Assembly: GCA_035771175.1 (NCBI GenBank)
Contig: CM069606.1
Coordinates: 32,360,316 to 32,424,315, forward strand
Origin: Paratinospora sagittata
Taxonomy: Eukaryota > Streptophyta > Magnoliopsida > Ranunculales > Menispermaceae
Length of the DNA: 64,000 nucleotides
Direction of reading: 5' to 3'
How positions within the stretch are numbered: the stretch's first letter is position 1; each line of letters starts with the position of its first letter. Of the stretch, positions 47,601 to 56,264 are shown piece by piece. The notes under the pieces were generated by a model, which saw nothing but the letters and a program-made list of their open reading frames with translations, made no database searches and was not told the origin of the DNA. The position numbers were made by a program, and so were the translations under genes.

Positions 47601-50600
47601 AGAAAATGAACGAGGAATCTCAAGGCTAAAAAATTCTATCATTGTCACCTAAAGGATAACATCCCTCCAGACAATTTAAAAGAGACCCCAATTCCTGTTC
47701 AGCCCTAGGAGGAAGATTTTCCATGAAATGCAAATCCCATGACAGAGGGCCCTCGGCCCCAGACACACCATCGCTAAAGAAATCAGAGATAGGTCTATTA
47801 TGGAGACTAGAACGGCTAAAAATATTAGGAAATAACGATTGGAAACAAACATTCCAAGACCAAGAGTCCTCCCAAAATCGAATTAAATTACCATTCCCCA
47901 GTTTGAGTCTGATTAAAGGAAGGAAAGAGGGATAAACAGAATGAATGAATTTCCAAGGACTTCTATAGGTACTCCTAACAACCATACCAACATCTCGTAG
48001 ATTATCCTTGATCCCATGCCTGCTTCTGATCACCATTGCCCATAGTTGCTCCTGCTCAATAGGAAACCTCCACAACCATTTTCTAACCAAAGCTTTATTT
48101 CTAGCTGAAATATTGCTAATTCCCAAACCACCCTGTACCACCTTCATCTGGACAATACTCCAAGCCACAAGATGAGACCCATGCCCCTTATCTTCATTCT
48201 TCCATAAGAAATCCCTCATCAACTTCTCCAAACAAACGGCCACCTTTCTGGGAATCCTGAATACAGAGTGGTAGTATGTTGGAAGGGCATCCAAGACTAA
48301 TTTAATTAATGTAAGACGAACACCTTTAGACAAAACACATCTCTTCCATCCATCCAATCTTCAGGCCACCTTAGACACTACTAGATCCTAGAAGTCAATC
48401 CTTGAAGGATTACCCCCTAGCGGCATTCCCAAATACTTCAAAGGCCATTGAACGACAGAACACCCCAAATGACTTGCCATATGCCTTAACCATTCTGGCC
48501 GCACATTGATACCAACTAATTGACTTTTGGCCATATTAATTGCCATGCCCGACAACCAACAAAAACATTTCACAACCATTGATGCATTGTAAATATGATC
48601 CTCATTACTTTCCAAGAAAATCAAGGTATCATCTGCAAATCTACCTATTAAACATCCAGAAATCCGCCTCCTCCATTGTTCCCTAAAGCCCTTCATCTTT
48701 AATACATAGTCAAGGAAATCCCAATTAACCATATCATAAGCCTTTGCAAAGTCAAGTTTAAACACCAGACCTTTCTTCCTTTTGGATCTATACTCCTCCA
48801 CTAATTCGTTGGCGACGAGCACTGCATCAACAATTTGGCGACCTTGTACAAACGCCATCTGAGAATCCGCAACAGTTTCATGCAATACACCCTTCAATCT
48901 GTTTGCCAACACCTTCGCAATAATCTTGTACAAGCTCGTTGTAAGGCTAATGGGCCTAAATCCACCACCCTTCTAGCAACATTCTTCTTCAGGATAAGGC
49001 ATATGTAGGTTTCATTTGTACAGGCATTAATAAACCCATTATCATAAAATTCCGCCATCACACCCACAACTAGGGCCATAATGAAATCCGGTTCTTTGAC
49101 TTGCTCTAGAAACTCAGAACCCGATACAGTAGTGAAGAGATGCCCAATCAAGTTATTAACACTTGGAGGCTCAGGCTGTTGCTAAAGCGGCGACAACAAA
49201 ATCTACCTATTAAACCACAAATACATGTAAGCGTTGTCTCGACCCTTATAAGTAGCATCAACATCAAAATGCCACAGTCTTCCCAAGAGAACATGGCAAA
49301 CATCCATATCAACCACATCGTACGTAATGTCATCCTTATAGTACTTGCCAATGGATAAATGAACTTTGCAAATATCCGCTACCTGCACTTCAAGTCCTTT
49401 TTTGATCCATGCAATCTTGAACGGTGAAGGATGCTTTTAAGTCTTCAAATTGAGCGCCTTAACCAACGCTCTTGAAACCACATTTTCGCTACTCCCACTA
49501 TCAATAATAACATTGCATACCTTATTATTAATAGTGCATCGAGTCCTGAACATTTTATGACGTTGTGAATCATCAGTCGTCTTAGGCGCCAACAATAGGC
49601 TGAACAATACAAGCAATCGCCTCTCCTTCATCACCCTCAGTGTACTCGACACCGTCATAATCATCCACAATAGCTCCCTGTTTCTTTGTATTGTAGTTAG
49701 TCGTGTCCTCCTCTTCAAAAAAATTAACATCCCTTCGATTGGGACAATTATTGAACAGATGACCCGAGTCATCGACTGATTACACCTAAAGCACTTGCCA
49801 AGATTCGGATGCTCATAAGGGTCGGAATTGCCTCGAGAAGGACGCTGATTTTGTGCTTGATTTGTAGCCCGACTAGGAATAGCACTTGTGGCACGACCTT
49901 GTCTTGTAGTTTGGGCCGAAGGTGTTGTTTTGGAACTACTCTCGTTGCTGCCCGATGTTGTGGACCCCCTATTGGTAGATGGAACTTCATGGACTGGTTG
50001 CCGAAAATTGTTTGGGGGTCGATTCAACCAAGTTTCGATCTTCAAGGCCAAATTCACGACGTCAATGAGAGTCCAAACAGTTTGGAGAGCTAATCTATCT
50101 TGAATGGCCAACTTCAAGCCTCCAATGTAGCGAGCCACCTGTTGTTCCATTGTTTCTGACAAATTGCAATGAGCACCCAATTGATAAAACTCCTTCGTAT
50201 AATCTGAAACTCCACGGTTTTCCCATCTACAATTTTGATTTTGTTGATACAAAAATTGTGCATAGTCGGGAGGAAGAAAACGTTGCTGAAGTAGTTGTTT
50301 CATCTTTGCCCATGTTCGAACACGTTGGTTCCCTTGCCGTTGTCGATTGAACTGTAACTGTTCGCACCAAGCCGAGTCTCCTTCTTTCAACTTGTAAGCC
50401 ACCACTTTAACATGTCCATCTTCTGGAATCCCCAAATAATCAAAAAAATTCTCAACATTATGAATCCAATCGAGGAAGTCCTCAATGTGTAATCGGCCAT
50501 CGAAAGTTAACGAATCCATCCTCATCTTGAAATCTTGTCGACCTCGGCCATGCCCGAAGGCATTGTTGGCCACATCGATATTATCTTCTTTTTCAGATGA

Positions 50601-53600
50601 GTTGTCATCAAGTATGAAACCATAGTCGTGTCGCCTAAAAACCCCGCGGTTGCCCCGTTCGTAAACATGAAACGAGATTGGTTGATGAAGTGTTGCGTGA
50701 ATTGCGTCTATGGTAAACTCCTCTATGCGTGGGCTGCTTCGCTCTGAGCCAGGCCGTATCTCCGACGGTCGTTGGCAACCGAGACGTAACTGGAAGTCTC
50801 ACCGGCGGTCGTCGTTCGACCCTCCCTTAGGTCCTGTTGAGTAGGTATAGGATCTTGTCTTCCTTCGAGGACCATTGTAGCCACCATCTGCGGAAGGTTT
50901 CGAAGGGTATCTTCGAGTCCATCGAGTCGTTGCTCGTTTTTCCCAATTCGTTCATCAATTTTTTCAAATCGCTTATTGCTTTCTTCAATCCACCATTCGT
51001 TGTTAGTAGTTCGTTTCCCACTTGAACCAATTTCAGCCATCAAACCGAGGTAAAATCCTTGCTCTGATACCAATTGGTGTAGCAAAATAGTATTGAGAGG
51101 GATTTCTCAGTAAAGAACACAAGCTTGTAGGTAACAATAATGCAAAACTGCTTTGTATTAACTCTTTAATTTGTTTAAAGAACATGCCCACTGCTAAAAA
51201 ATAGAAATAGGAATCCTAGTCAATGTTACCTAGACTCGGGTATGGGTGTCGGATGCGGGTACATATCTAGAGGCCTGACTTGTTCATTTCCAAATTTTGG
51301 GATACGGGGACTCGCCTATATTATATGTTGTTCTTTCCCGTTTTTCTTTTTTTCACTCATTTATTGTCCATTTTGCTCTTCCACTCAAGTGAATTTCACA
51401 TATTAGTCATTATCTTCTTTAATGCTTTCTCTTATTTTCATTGGAGAATCTACACAGTACTATTTTAAAATCTAAAGTGTCGGATACATATCCCATATCT
51501 ATGTCGTATCATGAAGTGTCGAACACGGGTATGCCATGCTAAAGTAAAGAGTCCGGGTAACATAAATCCTTGTCTAATTACAAGAATGAAAACTTAGAGA
51601 AAGAATAGGAAATAACAAATAGAAAGTTAGAAACCTAGTTAACGTAGGAAACTAAAAATAGAAATAGAAATCAACTGAAAATAGAAATCAGCTCAGCTGG
51701 GTCCGTGTACTGGATCAATAGTGTTTACTATCTCCATGCTTTACATGTTAGCTTTCCTATGTTTCAACTTGTTGCCATAAGCCTATGATCGTGGACTAAC
51801 TTCTTTGCTTGCACTCTTCTAGAGTAGTGCAGGGACCCTAGCTTATATATCAATTGCCCATTTTTTCGGAACACTCGGAGGGAGGTGCAACACATCACTT
51901 AGCAAGGACGTCCTAGCCTTTTACAAAATCTGATCTAGTAGATTCATATCATGGTTGATTTGACAAAGTTTACGTTGGCTGTCAGCTACCTAACATAATG
52001 GGGGAGAGACATATGCAGATTGCTACAATTGTTGGTAGCACCATATTCAGGATTCCAAGAGATATCGTACTTGTCTGTATTTTTTCTTTCAGATCTACGA
52101 AAGGTTCTCCTTTATTTGAGCTTGAGGCCGATTGTATCTTAAGATAAGCTAATATAGTTAGGTCCCTATATTGTAGCCAACAATAATACTACCATAATCC
52201 AACCCATAGGTTCATATCCATGGTCTAAAAATTCGCCGAAATTCGGCGAATTTTTTCGGTTTTTTTACCATCGAAGTGCAAAGTGGGATGTAAAATAAAA
52301 AATGCAAAAATTCGCTAAATAATTCGATAAACTTCGACAAAAGTTTAGTTTTTCAATAAAAAAAAATGCAAAAATTCGAGCAAAAATTCGACAAAATTCG
52401 ACAAAATTCGACAAAATTCGACAAAATTCGATGAAATTAGACAGAGAAGTAAAAAAGATGTTACTTCATCAATAAAAAACAAAAAAACACTAATAATTAT
52501 GTATTATTTTCAACTTCATCAACCAACATAGCAATATAAATTTTAAAAAATAATTTAACAAGTTAACAAATTATGTAGTTTATGGGATATGCTTTACCAA
52601 AAAAAAAAAAGAAAAGAAGCAAAATAAATAAATAGTTAAAGTCGAAATAAGATAAAAACTTAAAAATAAATTTAAAGATTTCCTAAAGTCATCTTTTTTT
52701 AGTTAACTCTTATGAAACAAGATTAATAAACAACACATTCAAATAATAAACTAATAAATTAAGCATGATAGAATTCAAACTAGTAAAGTATATGGTCGAG
52801 AAGCAAGCCACCACAAAATTAAATATCAAAATATAGAAAACAAATTAAGACCAAAAGCCGTCATTCAAATTCATCAACTCACTTAACAAGATTGATTTTG
52901 TTAGGTCGCTTATTGATATTTTTATGTATTAAAAGTGTCTATTTATATTAGTTTTTAGCTTATACTACAATAAATTTAGATATTTAAGTATATATGCAAA
53001 AATTCTCTAAACTTCTCTAATTTAGCAAATTTTTACAAAAATTCTCCATGTCGAATTAAACTTCTCCGAATTAATTCTGATTTTTGAAGGTCGAAGTTTA
53101 GGGCGAAATCGAAGTTTCGTACCTTGTTCATATCTAATTTGCTTAAATCAACACATAGTATGATGACCCAGGTGAAGACCCAAGAGGGAAGGTGAATTAG
53201 GTTTTCTCGTAGGATTTAAACAACTTAAAAACTAATCAAACTTATTGTGCAAGTGTGGAAAGTGTAAAGTGCAGTGAATGGACAACACATGATCTTTTGA
53301 CATGGTTCGACACCCCTTGCCTACATTTATGACTCGGAATTCCCTCTCATGATTTCAACCAATTGACTAACCTGATCTTGCTTAGCAGGTGAGGATCAAT
53401 TTGTTATAAAAAACATTCCAATACCTGGAACTTCCCAATAGCTAACAAACTAATTGTATTACAATAAGAGTAAGACAAGTTCGTTCTTAGCAAACAGGTC
53501 AAGAGAATACTTAGAAATGAAAGCACACGAACCTTCTATTGTTCTCAACCAAATGTATGAATTGAAATCAATGTTGAATGCTTGATGATTCAAGAACAAA

Positions 53601-54883
53601 TAAAAATACTTCAGTAAGCTTGAGAAAATTGGAACACAAATCACTATCGTAGAAAGTTTTTGCTCGACTTTATTTGAGATTTACTTTAAGTTCACTTGAA
53701 AACCTTTTTGAAAACGTTGAAGTGTATGCAAATGTAGATGGCTAAGATCAAGAGAAGATCAGATTACAACCCTAAATTCAATTAAAACATTAAATATGAA
53801 AAATTTATCTTCGGCATTGATCTTTGATCTTCATTCCATCATGACTTGTAGTCTTGAAGTGTTTTCTTTGCCTTATAAGAGATGAAATAACTGAAGCACA
53901 TGTAAGAAAACATTAGATAACATGACACATTGTTTGCGATCATTAAAATATATGAGATGGGAACAATGAACCTATGATTCTTATAATCCAGCTTAAATCA
54001 TTTAAATCAATTAAACCACATATCGCTAATCTCTTACATATCAATCAACATTCACAACCCCAATTGAATCTCAACTCACATCTGAATTTTCATTTCTCAG
54101 GCTTTTGCTCAAAATTTTGGCTATTTGGTTGTAATTTGTGATGTGCTCTTTTTGATTCAAAAGTCAGTTACGCTATATAGTTCTTTATGTTTCCATATGA
54201 GTTTGGTTTGGACTAATTTTTTGGTAATTGTTTTAGGAAATTGGGATACCTTGGAGGTTCGTCCAAAGGAAAAAGGTCTGGATAGCAGAAATGAGCTTCT
54301 TAAATTTTATGAAGAAAACTATTCAGCTAACCTTATGCATCTAGTTGTATATGGGAAAAGTAAGTGGTCATGTTTGCATCATTTCCTTATAGGAAACTAC
54401 AATGATATTCTGTACCATGGTAACGTTATTTATGTATTGTGTAATTATTGAACATGGGTAATTACAGAGAGTATTGATGAACTCAAAGTGCTGGTGGAAC
54501 AACAATTCCAAGGAATTCGAAATACTGATCGAAGTTGCTTTCGTTGTTTTGGTCCGCCTTGCACGTCTGAACATCTTCAGGTATTTGTAGCAAATAGTTG
54601 CCTACTTGCATATTCTACCCAAAATTGTTGAAATGCATAGTTTAATGGTTCATTTCTTGAAACCCTTAGGATTGGAAAATTCATTTACTCTTTTGCATTC
54701 TCCTTTCTACTTTGTTTTAGATTCTTGTCAAAGCTGTTCCAATAAAGCAAGGTGATAAGTTGAGAATCATATGGCCCATCACACCTGGAATTCAATACTA
54801 TAAGGAAGCGCCTTGTAGGTATCTTGGTCACCTAATTGGCCATGAAGGAGAAGGATCTTTATTCTACATACTGAAAAAATTAG
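32676..54883 (+). CDS. PXM16: Insulin-degrading-enzyme-like M16 zinc metalloprotease, exons 1-10 (3' part beyond window)
   Basis: Exons: 32676-32798, 32979-33054, 34874-34941, 39953-40044, 40135-40208, 40302-40345, 43168-43219, 54237-54359, 54468-54580, 54721-54883. All introns are GT-AG and the 928 coding bases stay open (309 codons). M16A proteases cut peptides of limited size inside a closed chamber, and the plant enzymes are largely peroxisomal. The inverted zinc motif HFLEH is at residues 64-68 (zinc ligands H64 and H68, catalytic E67). The third ligand is E145 in AVDSEN, 77 residues after H68 as in the family. Other family blocks are [42 protein letters not shown] and [14 protein letters not shown]. 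Family length is about 970, so two thirds is missing, including the C-terminal half and any SKL-type peroxisome signal. No later exon is visible up to 64000. The start is the first ATG in frame. Plants have two close paralogues, so the symbol is by family. Confidence 0.93.
33135..34396 (+). mobile_element. Miniature LTR retrotransposon A in intron 2
   Basis: Two ~400-bp LTRs (33135-33536 and 34007-34396) start TAATGCAG and end CTGCATCA. The target duplication is CTTAT (33130-33134 and 34397-34401). The 470-bp interior has TGGTATCGGAGC (33540-33551, Met-tRNA-type primer site), a CTT-rich tract, no retroelement protein, and GGGGAGAA before the second LTR. Size and lack of genes fit a TRIM-type non-autonomous element. 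The open frame at 33396-33683 is only the translation of the CTT tract. Confidence 0.88.
34942..35659. other. Intron 3, left part: nothing recognised
   Basis: AT-rich intron sequence without terminal repeats or protein similarity. A 121-codon frame at 35252-35617 has no recognisable motif and is treated as chance. Confidence 0.5.
35660..36205 (+). mobile_element. Truncated Reina-like element (5' LTR, primer site, start of gag) in intron 3
   Basis: The LTR at 35660-35938 begins TGATGCAGTACGC and ends CTATACCA, matching the inverted LTRs of Rei1 over its length. A primer site TGGTATTAAAGC follows at 35941-35952. The start of gag ([26 protein letters not shown]) matches the Rei1 leader frame, but a TAA follows LRNL. 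Similarity ends near 36205. The rest of the element and its 3' LTR are gone. Confidence 0.82.
36490..36652 (+). mobile_element. tRNA-derived SINE in intron 3 (Au-like)
   Basis: A tRNA-like head has a box A (TTGGTGCAATGGTTGAGG from 36498) and a box B (GGTCACGGGTTTGAATTC, from 36536), the internal Pol III promoter. AACAACCTCTTC and GTACATTGTCTCTTC follow, and a pyrimidine-rich tail ending CTTTTT, as in plant Au-type SINEs. No clear target duplication was found. Edges are approximate. Confidence 0.7.
36653..38271. other. Intron 3, middle part: nothing recognised
   Basis: About 1.6 kb of AT-rich intron sequence. I see no protein motif, terminal repeat or RNA gene. Confidence 0.5.
38272..39195 (+). 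mobile_element. hAT-type MITE copy 1 in intron 3
   Basis: Ends CAAGGACTAAAAATT and GTTTCGTACCTTG form short imperfect inverted repeats. The element is flanked by an exact eight-base duplication GAAAGATC (38264-38271 and 39196-39203), the hAT signature. Its 924 bases hold no transposase. It is almost the same as copy 2 (52219-53126). The left part is made of repeated AAAATTCGA/AACTTCGAC words. Confidence 0.9.
39196..39952. other. Intron 3, right part: nothing recognised
   Basis: AT-rich intron sequence ending in a long pyrimidine tract before the exon 4 acceptor (TTTTTCAG). Confidence 0.5.
40368..40554 (-). mobile_element. tRNA-derived SINE in intron 6, minus strand
   Basis: On the minus strand it has a box A-like TTGGCTTGATGG, a box B-like GGTCTCAAGTTCGAAT and a 3' A-rich tail (plus-strand poly-T at 40368-40383). 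A 17-base target duplication flanks it: GTGCGCACAATTATTTT (40351-40367) and GTGTGCACAATTATTTT (40555-40571), one mismatch. The left duplicate starts six bases into the intron. Confidence 0.82.
40709..42526 (+). mobile_element. Non-autonomous LTR element B in intron 6
   Basis: LTRs are 40709-41166 and 42033-42526, with starts TGATGCAAATG (GGATGCAAATG in the second) and ends CTGCATCA. The exact target duplication is CAAAC (40704-40708 and 42527-42531). The primer site is TGGTATCAAAGC (41169-41180), with GGGGAGAA before the second LTR. The 0.87-kb interior keeps a Reina-like gag start ([14 protein letters not shown]), an acidic frame (41448-41708) and a retropepsin scrap ([20 protein letters not shown]). 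RT and integrase are deleted. The LTRs carry short repeated TTTACTATTTT words. Confidence 0.9.
42532..43167. other. Intron 6, right part: nothing recognised
   Basis: AT-rich intron sequence. The exon 7 acceptor is TTCTTACAG. Confidence 0.5.
43399..43638. repeat. Tandem duplication of 120 bp in intron 7
   Basis: AATTATTCTGATTTATAAAA occurs at 43399 and again at 43519, exactly 120 bases later. The units (43399-43518 and 43519-43638) match over most of their length. No coding content. Confidence 0.85.
43939..44230 (-). repeat. Rei1 3' LTR
   Basis: 292 bp from TGGTGCAACAAAATAG to GTGTACTGCATCA in plus orientation. It is flanked on the right by ATCCCCTTTA, the complement of a polypurine tract, which fixes this as the 3' LTR of a minus-strand element. 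Confidence 0.88.
44228..45267 (-). pseudogene. Rei1 integrase and C-terminal domain (broken)
   Basis: On the minus strand: [16 protein letters not shown] and [15 protein letters not shown] (second Asp of the DDE triad), then after a TAG at the usual HP-TNGQTE site, [13 protein letters not shown], then [18 protein letters not shown]. The tail (44563-44228, [36 protein letters not shown]) is the integrase C-terminal fold. The integrase inserts element DNA into chromosomes. At least three stops interrupt it. Confidence 0.85.
45268..46925 (-). pseudogene. Rei1 reverse transcriptase and RNase H (broken)
   Basis: The RT frame (46925-45966, 319 codons) contains [50 protein letters not shown] (Glu replaces the usual Gly) and the catalytic [12 protein letters not shown] shift near 45980 leads into RNase H ([19 protein letters not shown], then after a stop, [14 protein letters not shown] and INQMHAQWI) and the start of the integrase zinc region ([13 protein letters not shown]). 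The apparent Met at 46925 is created at the LINE insertion point and is not a natural start. Confidence 0.88.
46929..49065 (-). mobile_element. LINE (plant L1) inserted in Rei1, 5'-truncated, with internal RT deletion
   Basis: A 17-base duplication ACAACTAGGGCCATAAT flanks it (46912-46928 and 49066-49082). A poly-T run at its left end is its A-tail on the minus strand. The RT keeps [50 protein letters not shown] (catalytic FADD) and [10 protein letters not shown]. The C-terminal region has [17 protein letters not shown] and a zinc-finger part [18 protein letters not shown]. About 100 residues between GCL and RFADD are missing in frame. The 5' RT end and the endonuclease are absent, and a frameshift lies near 48960. 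Confidence 0.92.
49083..51040 (-). pseudogene. gag: Rei1 Gag and protease region (broken)
   Basis: The first ATG after the primer site (51040) begins [17 protein letters not shown] followed by [19 protein letters not shown], a likely short coiled coil. A stop near 50723 separates it from the main Gag frame (50573-49437): [59 protein letters not shown] and CFRCNQ, the start of a zinc knuckle, then a frame change. Protease follows with [19 protein letters not shown] (catalytic DSG) and, in another frame, [20 protein letters not shown]. Confidence 0.85.
51075..51717 (-). repeat. Rei1 5' LTR, enlarged by a MITE
   Basis: Edges are TGGTGTAGCAAAATAG and GTGTACTGGATCA in plus orientation. Without the MITE and its duplicate it is about 290 bp, as the 3' LTR. 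The primer site GCTCTGATACCA lies just left (51061-51072). Confidence 0.88.
51221..51564. mobile_element. Mutator-type MITE in the Rei1 5' LTR
   Basis: Inverted ends are AATGTTACCTAGACTC and GAGTCCGGGTAACATA. It is flanked by nine-base duplicates AATCCTAGT (51212-51220) and AATCCTTGT (51565-51573), one mismatch. The empty site is preserved in the sister LTR near 44074. 344 bp, no transposase. A nine-base duplication is typical of Mutator-like transposition. Confidence 0.82.
51723..52210. other. Intron 7 between Rei1 and the MITE: nothing recognised
   Basis: Intron sequence without recognised protein similarity or terminal repeats. Confidence 0.5.
52219..53126 (+). mobile_element. hAT-type MITE copy 2 in intron 7
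   Basis: Ends CATGGTCTAAAAATTCG and GTTTCGTACCTTG. An exact eight-base duplication TTCATATC flanks it (52211-52218 and 53127-53134). It is 908 bp and nearly identical to copy 1 in the same orientation, differing mainly in the count of short ACAAAATTCG words and a few substitutions. Two different target duplications show two separate insertions. Confidence 0.92.
53135..54236. other. Intron 7, right part: repeat-like but unassigned
   Basis: The phrase GAAGACCCAAGAGGGAAGG near 53173 and GACATGGTTCGACACCCCTT near 53297 have the look of a dispersed plant repeat. I could not fix ends or target duplicates. No protein similarity. The exon 8 acceptor is TTGTTTTAG. Confidence 0.4.
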
Positions 54884-55540
54884 GTTGGTTCTATGTGTAA
54901 CTTTTAAAGGGAGCTTGTTTCATTACATCACTTACTATACTAATTGTTTCATTACACAATTAATATATTAATACTAGGTATTCTTCATATCTCTAAAATT
55001 GGATATTTGATAGGCCTTTTCATGTTGAGTGAGGTTTTAGGCTCGTAGAGATTTTCAAAGGAAAATTTGATATATTTGATATGTGCTCCATTTTAATCAT
55101 GTTCATTATTTTTGTATTTTTGAGTTCAATTCATCTGAAACCAGTGTTGCATCTCACATTGGACTTTCTTTCTTTTCCCCCATTTTGTGTTTCGAGAGGT
55201 AATATATTATGTCTAATCATCTTAATCACTTGTAACCCAAATGAATAGCAGAACAATTGGCATTTGGATATTTGCTTGAATGCTGATCCTTTAGTATTGA
55301 AAGTGGTTTAAGTCAACTTAGCTTGATGTATATTACTTACCTAATACCTATTTTATGAGTAAAACTATTGCATGAATCATAAATGACACTATTATGCTTA
55401 TAATTATTACAAGAGAGGCAATCAAGATTTGGATGTCATTTGAGATAAATTCATGACACACTCAACATCAATAATGTAAACAATTCTTTAAAGGCTTCAT
55501 TAATGCACTTTTTTTTTTTTTGACAAAAAACATAAGATAT
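54884..55540. other. Start of intron 10: nothing recognised
   Basis: AT-rich intron sequence after the exon 10 donor (GTTGGT). A poly-T run lies near 55510-55521. No continuation of the protease (the block expected next, GWATGLSAGE-like) is seen in any frame up to 64000. Confidence 0.5.
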
Positions 55541-55606
55541 GGGACATCTCATCCCTTTGGCTTTTAACTTTATATATAGTTAAAAGGCAAAGGGATGAGA
55601 TGTCCC
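55541..55606. repeat. Near-perfect hairpin, 29-bp arms, 8-base loop
   Basis: Arms 55541-55569 and 55578-55606 pair at 28 of 29 positions (single G-G mismatch at 55560/55587), with loop TTATATAT. Left arm starts GGGACATCTCATCCC and right arm ends GGGATGAGATGTCCC. It would fold strongly in the pre-mRNA of either strand. It could be a small foldback transposon or the source of a small RNA. Neither is shown. Confidence 0.85.
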
Positions 55607-55689
55607 ATTTGGATGTTAACAAGGATTCCAGGATGGCGTTCCAGTTGTAAATGCTTAATTATGAGTCTCTCGTGATATTGGTGCTACCT

Positions 55690-56190
55690 TTGCAGACAGA
55701 AGTTGGAGTCCGTGGCACATGTCTGTTGGCGATGTCCCTTTACCTGGGAAGTTTGGAGTAGATGGTGTTATCACTTCCCAGTAATGGGTGAGGTGGATAT
55801 AAGAGGTGACAATATGAATATATTTTCTTTTATGGATAGTGTTCAAGTATTGTGGAGAGAACACTGAAAGGTGGTTTGTTTAGCAGTACTATGGTCTTTG
55901 TCTTTGTGGAAGGAGAGGAATAGATGCCTGTTCCATGATGGGTACTGTTCAACAGTTAAAGTTTAGGAAAACTCCTATTTTTTAGCATCTTTTTGGGTGG
56001 CTAATTGTAACTTGTCCAATGTGTGTTCTTTAGGAGATTGGCTTCGAGGGTGGGGCAAATTTGTTCAAAGGTTAGAAGTATAGTTGAGTGCTTTTGTACT
56101 TGGGTACAAGCTTTTTCTTTACACATACATACATATACATACATACATATATATATACTATCTTTTAGTTTCTTTTAAAAAAATAATACA
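55690..56190 (+). pseudogene. 3' end fragment of a LINE (plus strand)
   Basis: The frame reads KLESVAHVCWRCPFTWEVWS (zinc-finger tail of plant L1 RT), then [19 protein letters not shown], closely matching the same part of the LINE at 46929-49065. The 3' region ends in an ACATACATAC repeat and an A-rich stretch near 56178. Only the last quarter of ORF2 remains. Confidence 0.8.
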
Positions 56191-56264
56191 CCAAGGTTTG
56201 CAAAAATAAATACACTTCCAATGCAGTTTTAAATTACTATAGAGCTGAGCACTAGGAAAAAAAA

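Larger units (their letters stand above)
43939..51717 (-). mobile_element. Reina-like Ty3/gypsy element Rei1 in intron 7
   Basis: LTRs lie at 43939-44230 and 51075-51717, the second enlarged by a MITE. The target duplication ATAGT is at 43934-43938 and 51718-51722. On the minus strand: LTR, primer site TGGTATCAGAGC two bases later, leader/gag, protease, (LINE insertion), RT, RNase H, integrase, polypurine tract, LTR. Stops and shifts disable it. The gag block [19 protein letters not shown] and the short LTRs fit the Reina lineage, though the lineage call is by resemblance only. Confidence 0.9.

Noticed and set aside
54368..54574. Minus-strand 68-codon frame at exons 8-9
   Set aside because: It is antisense to the confirmed protease exon 9 and has no support.
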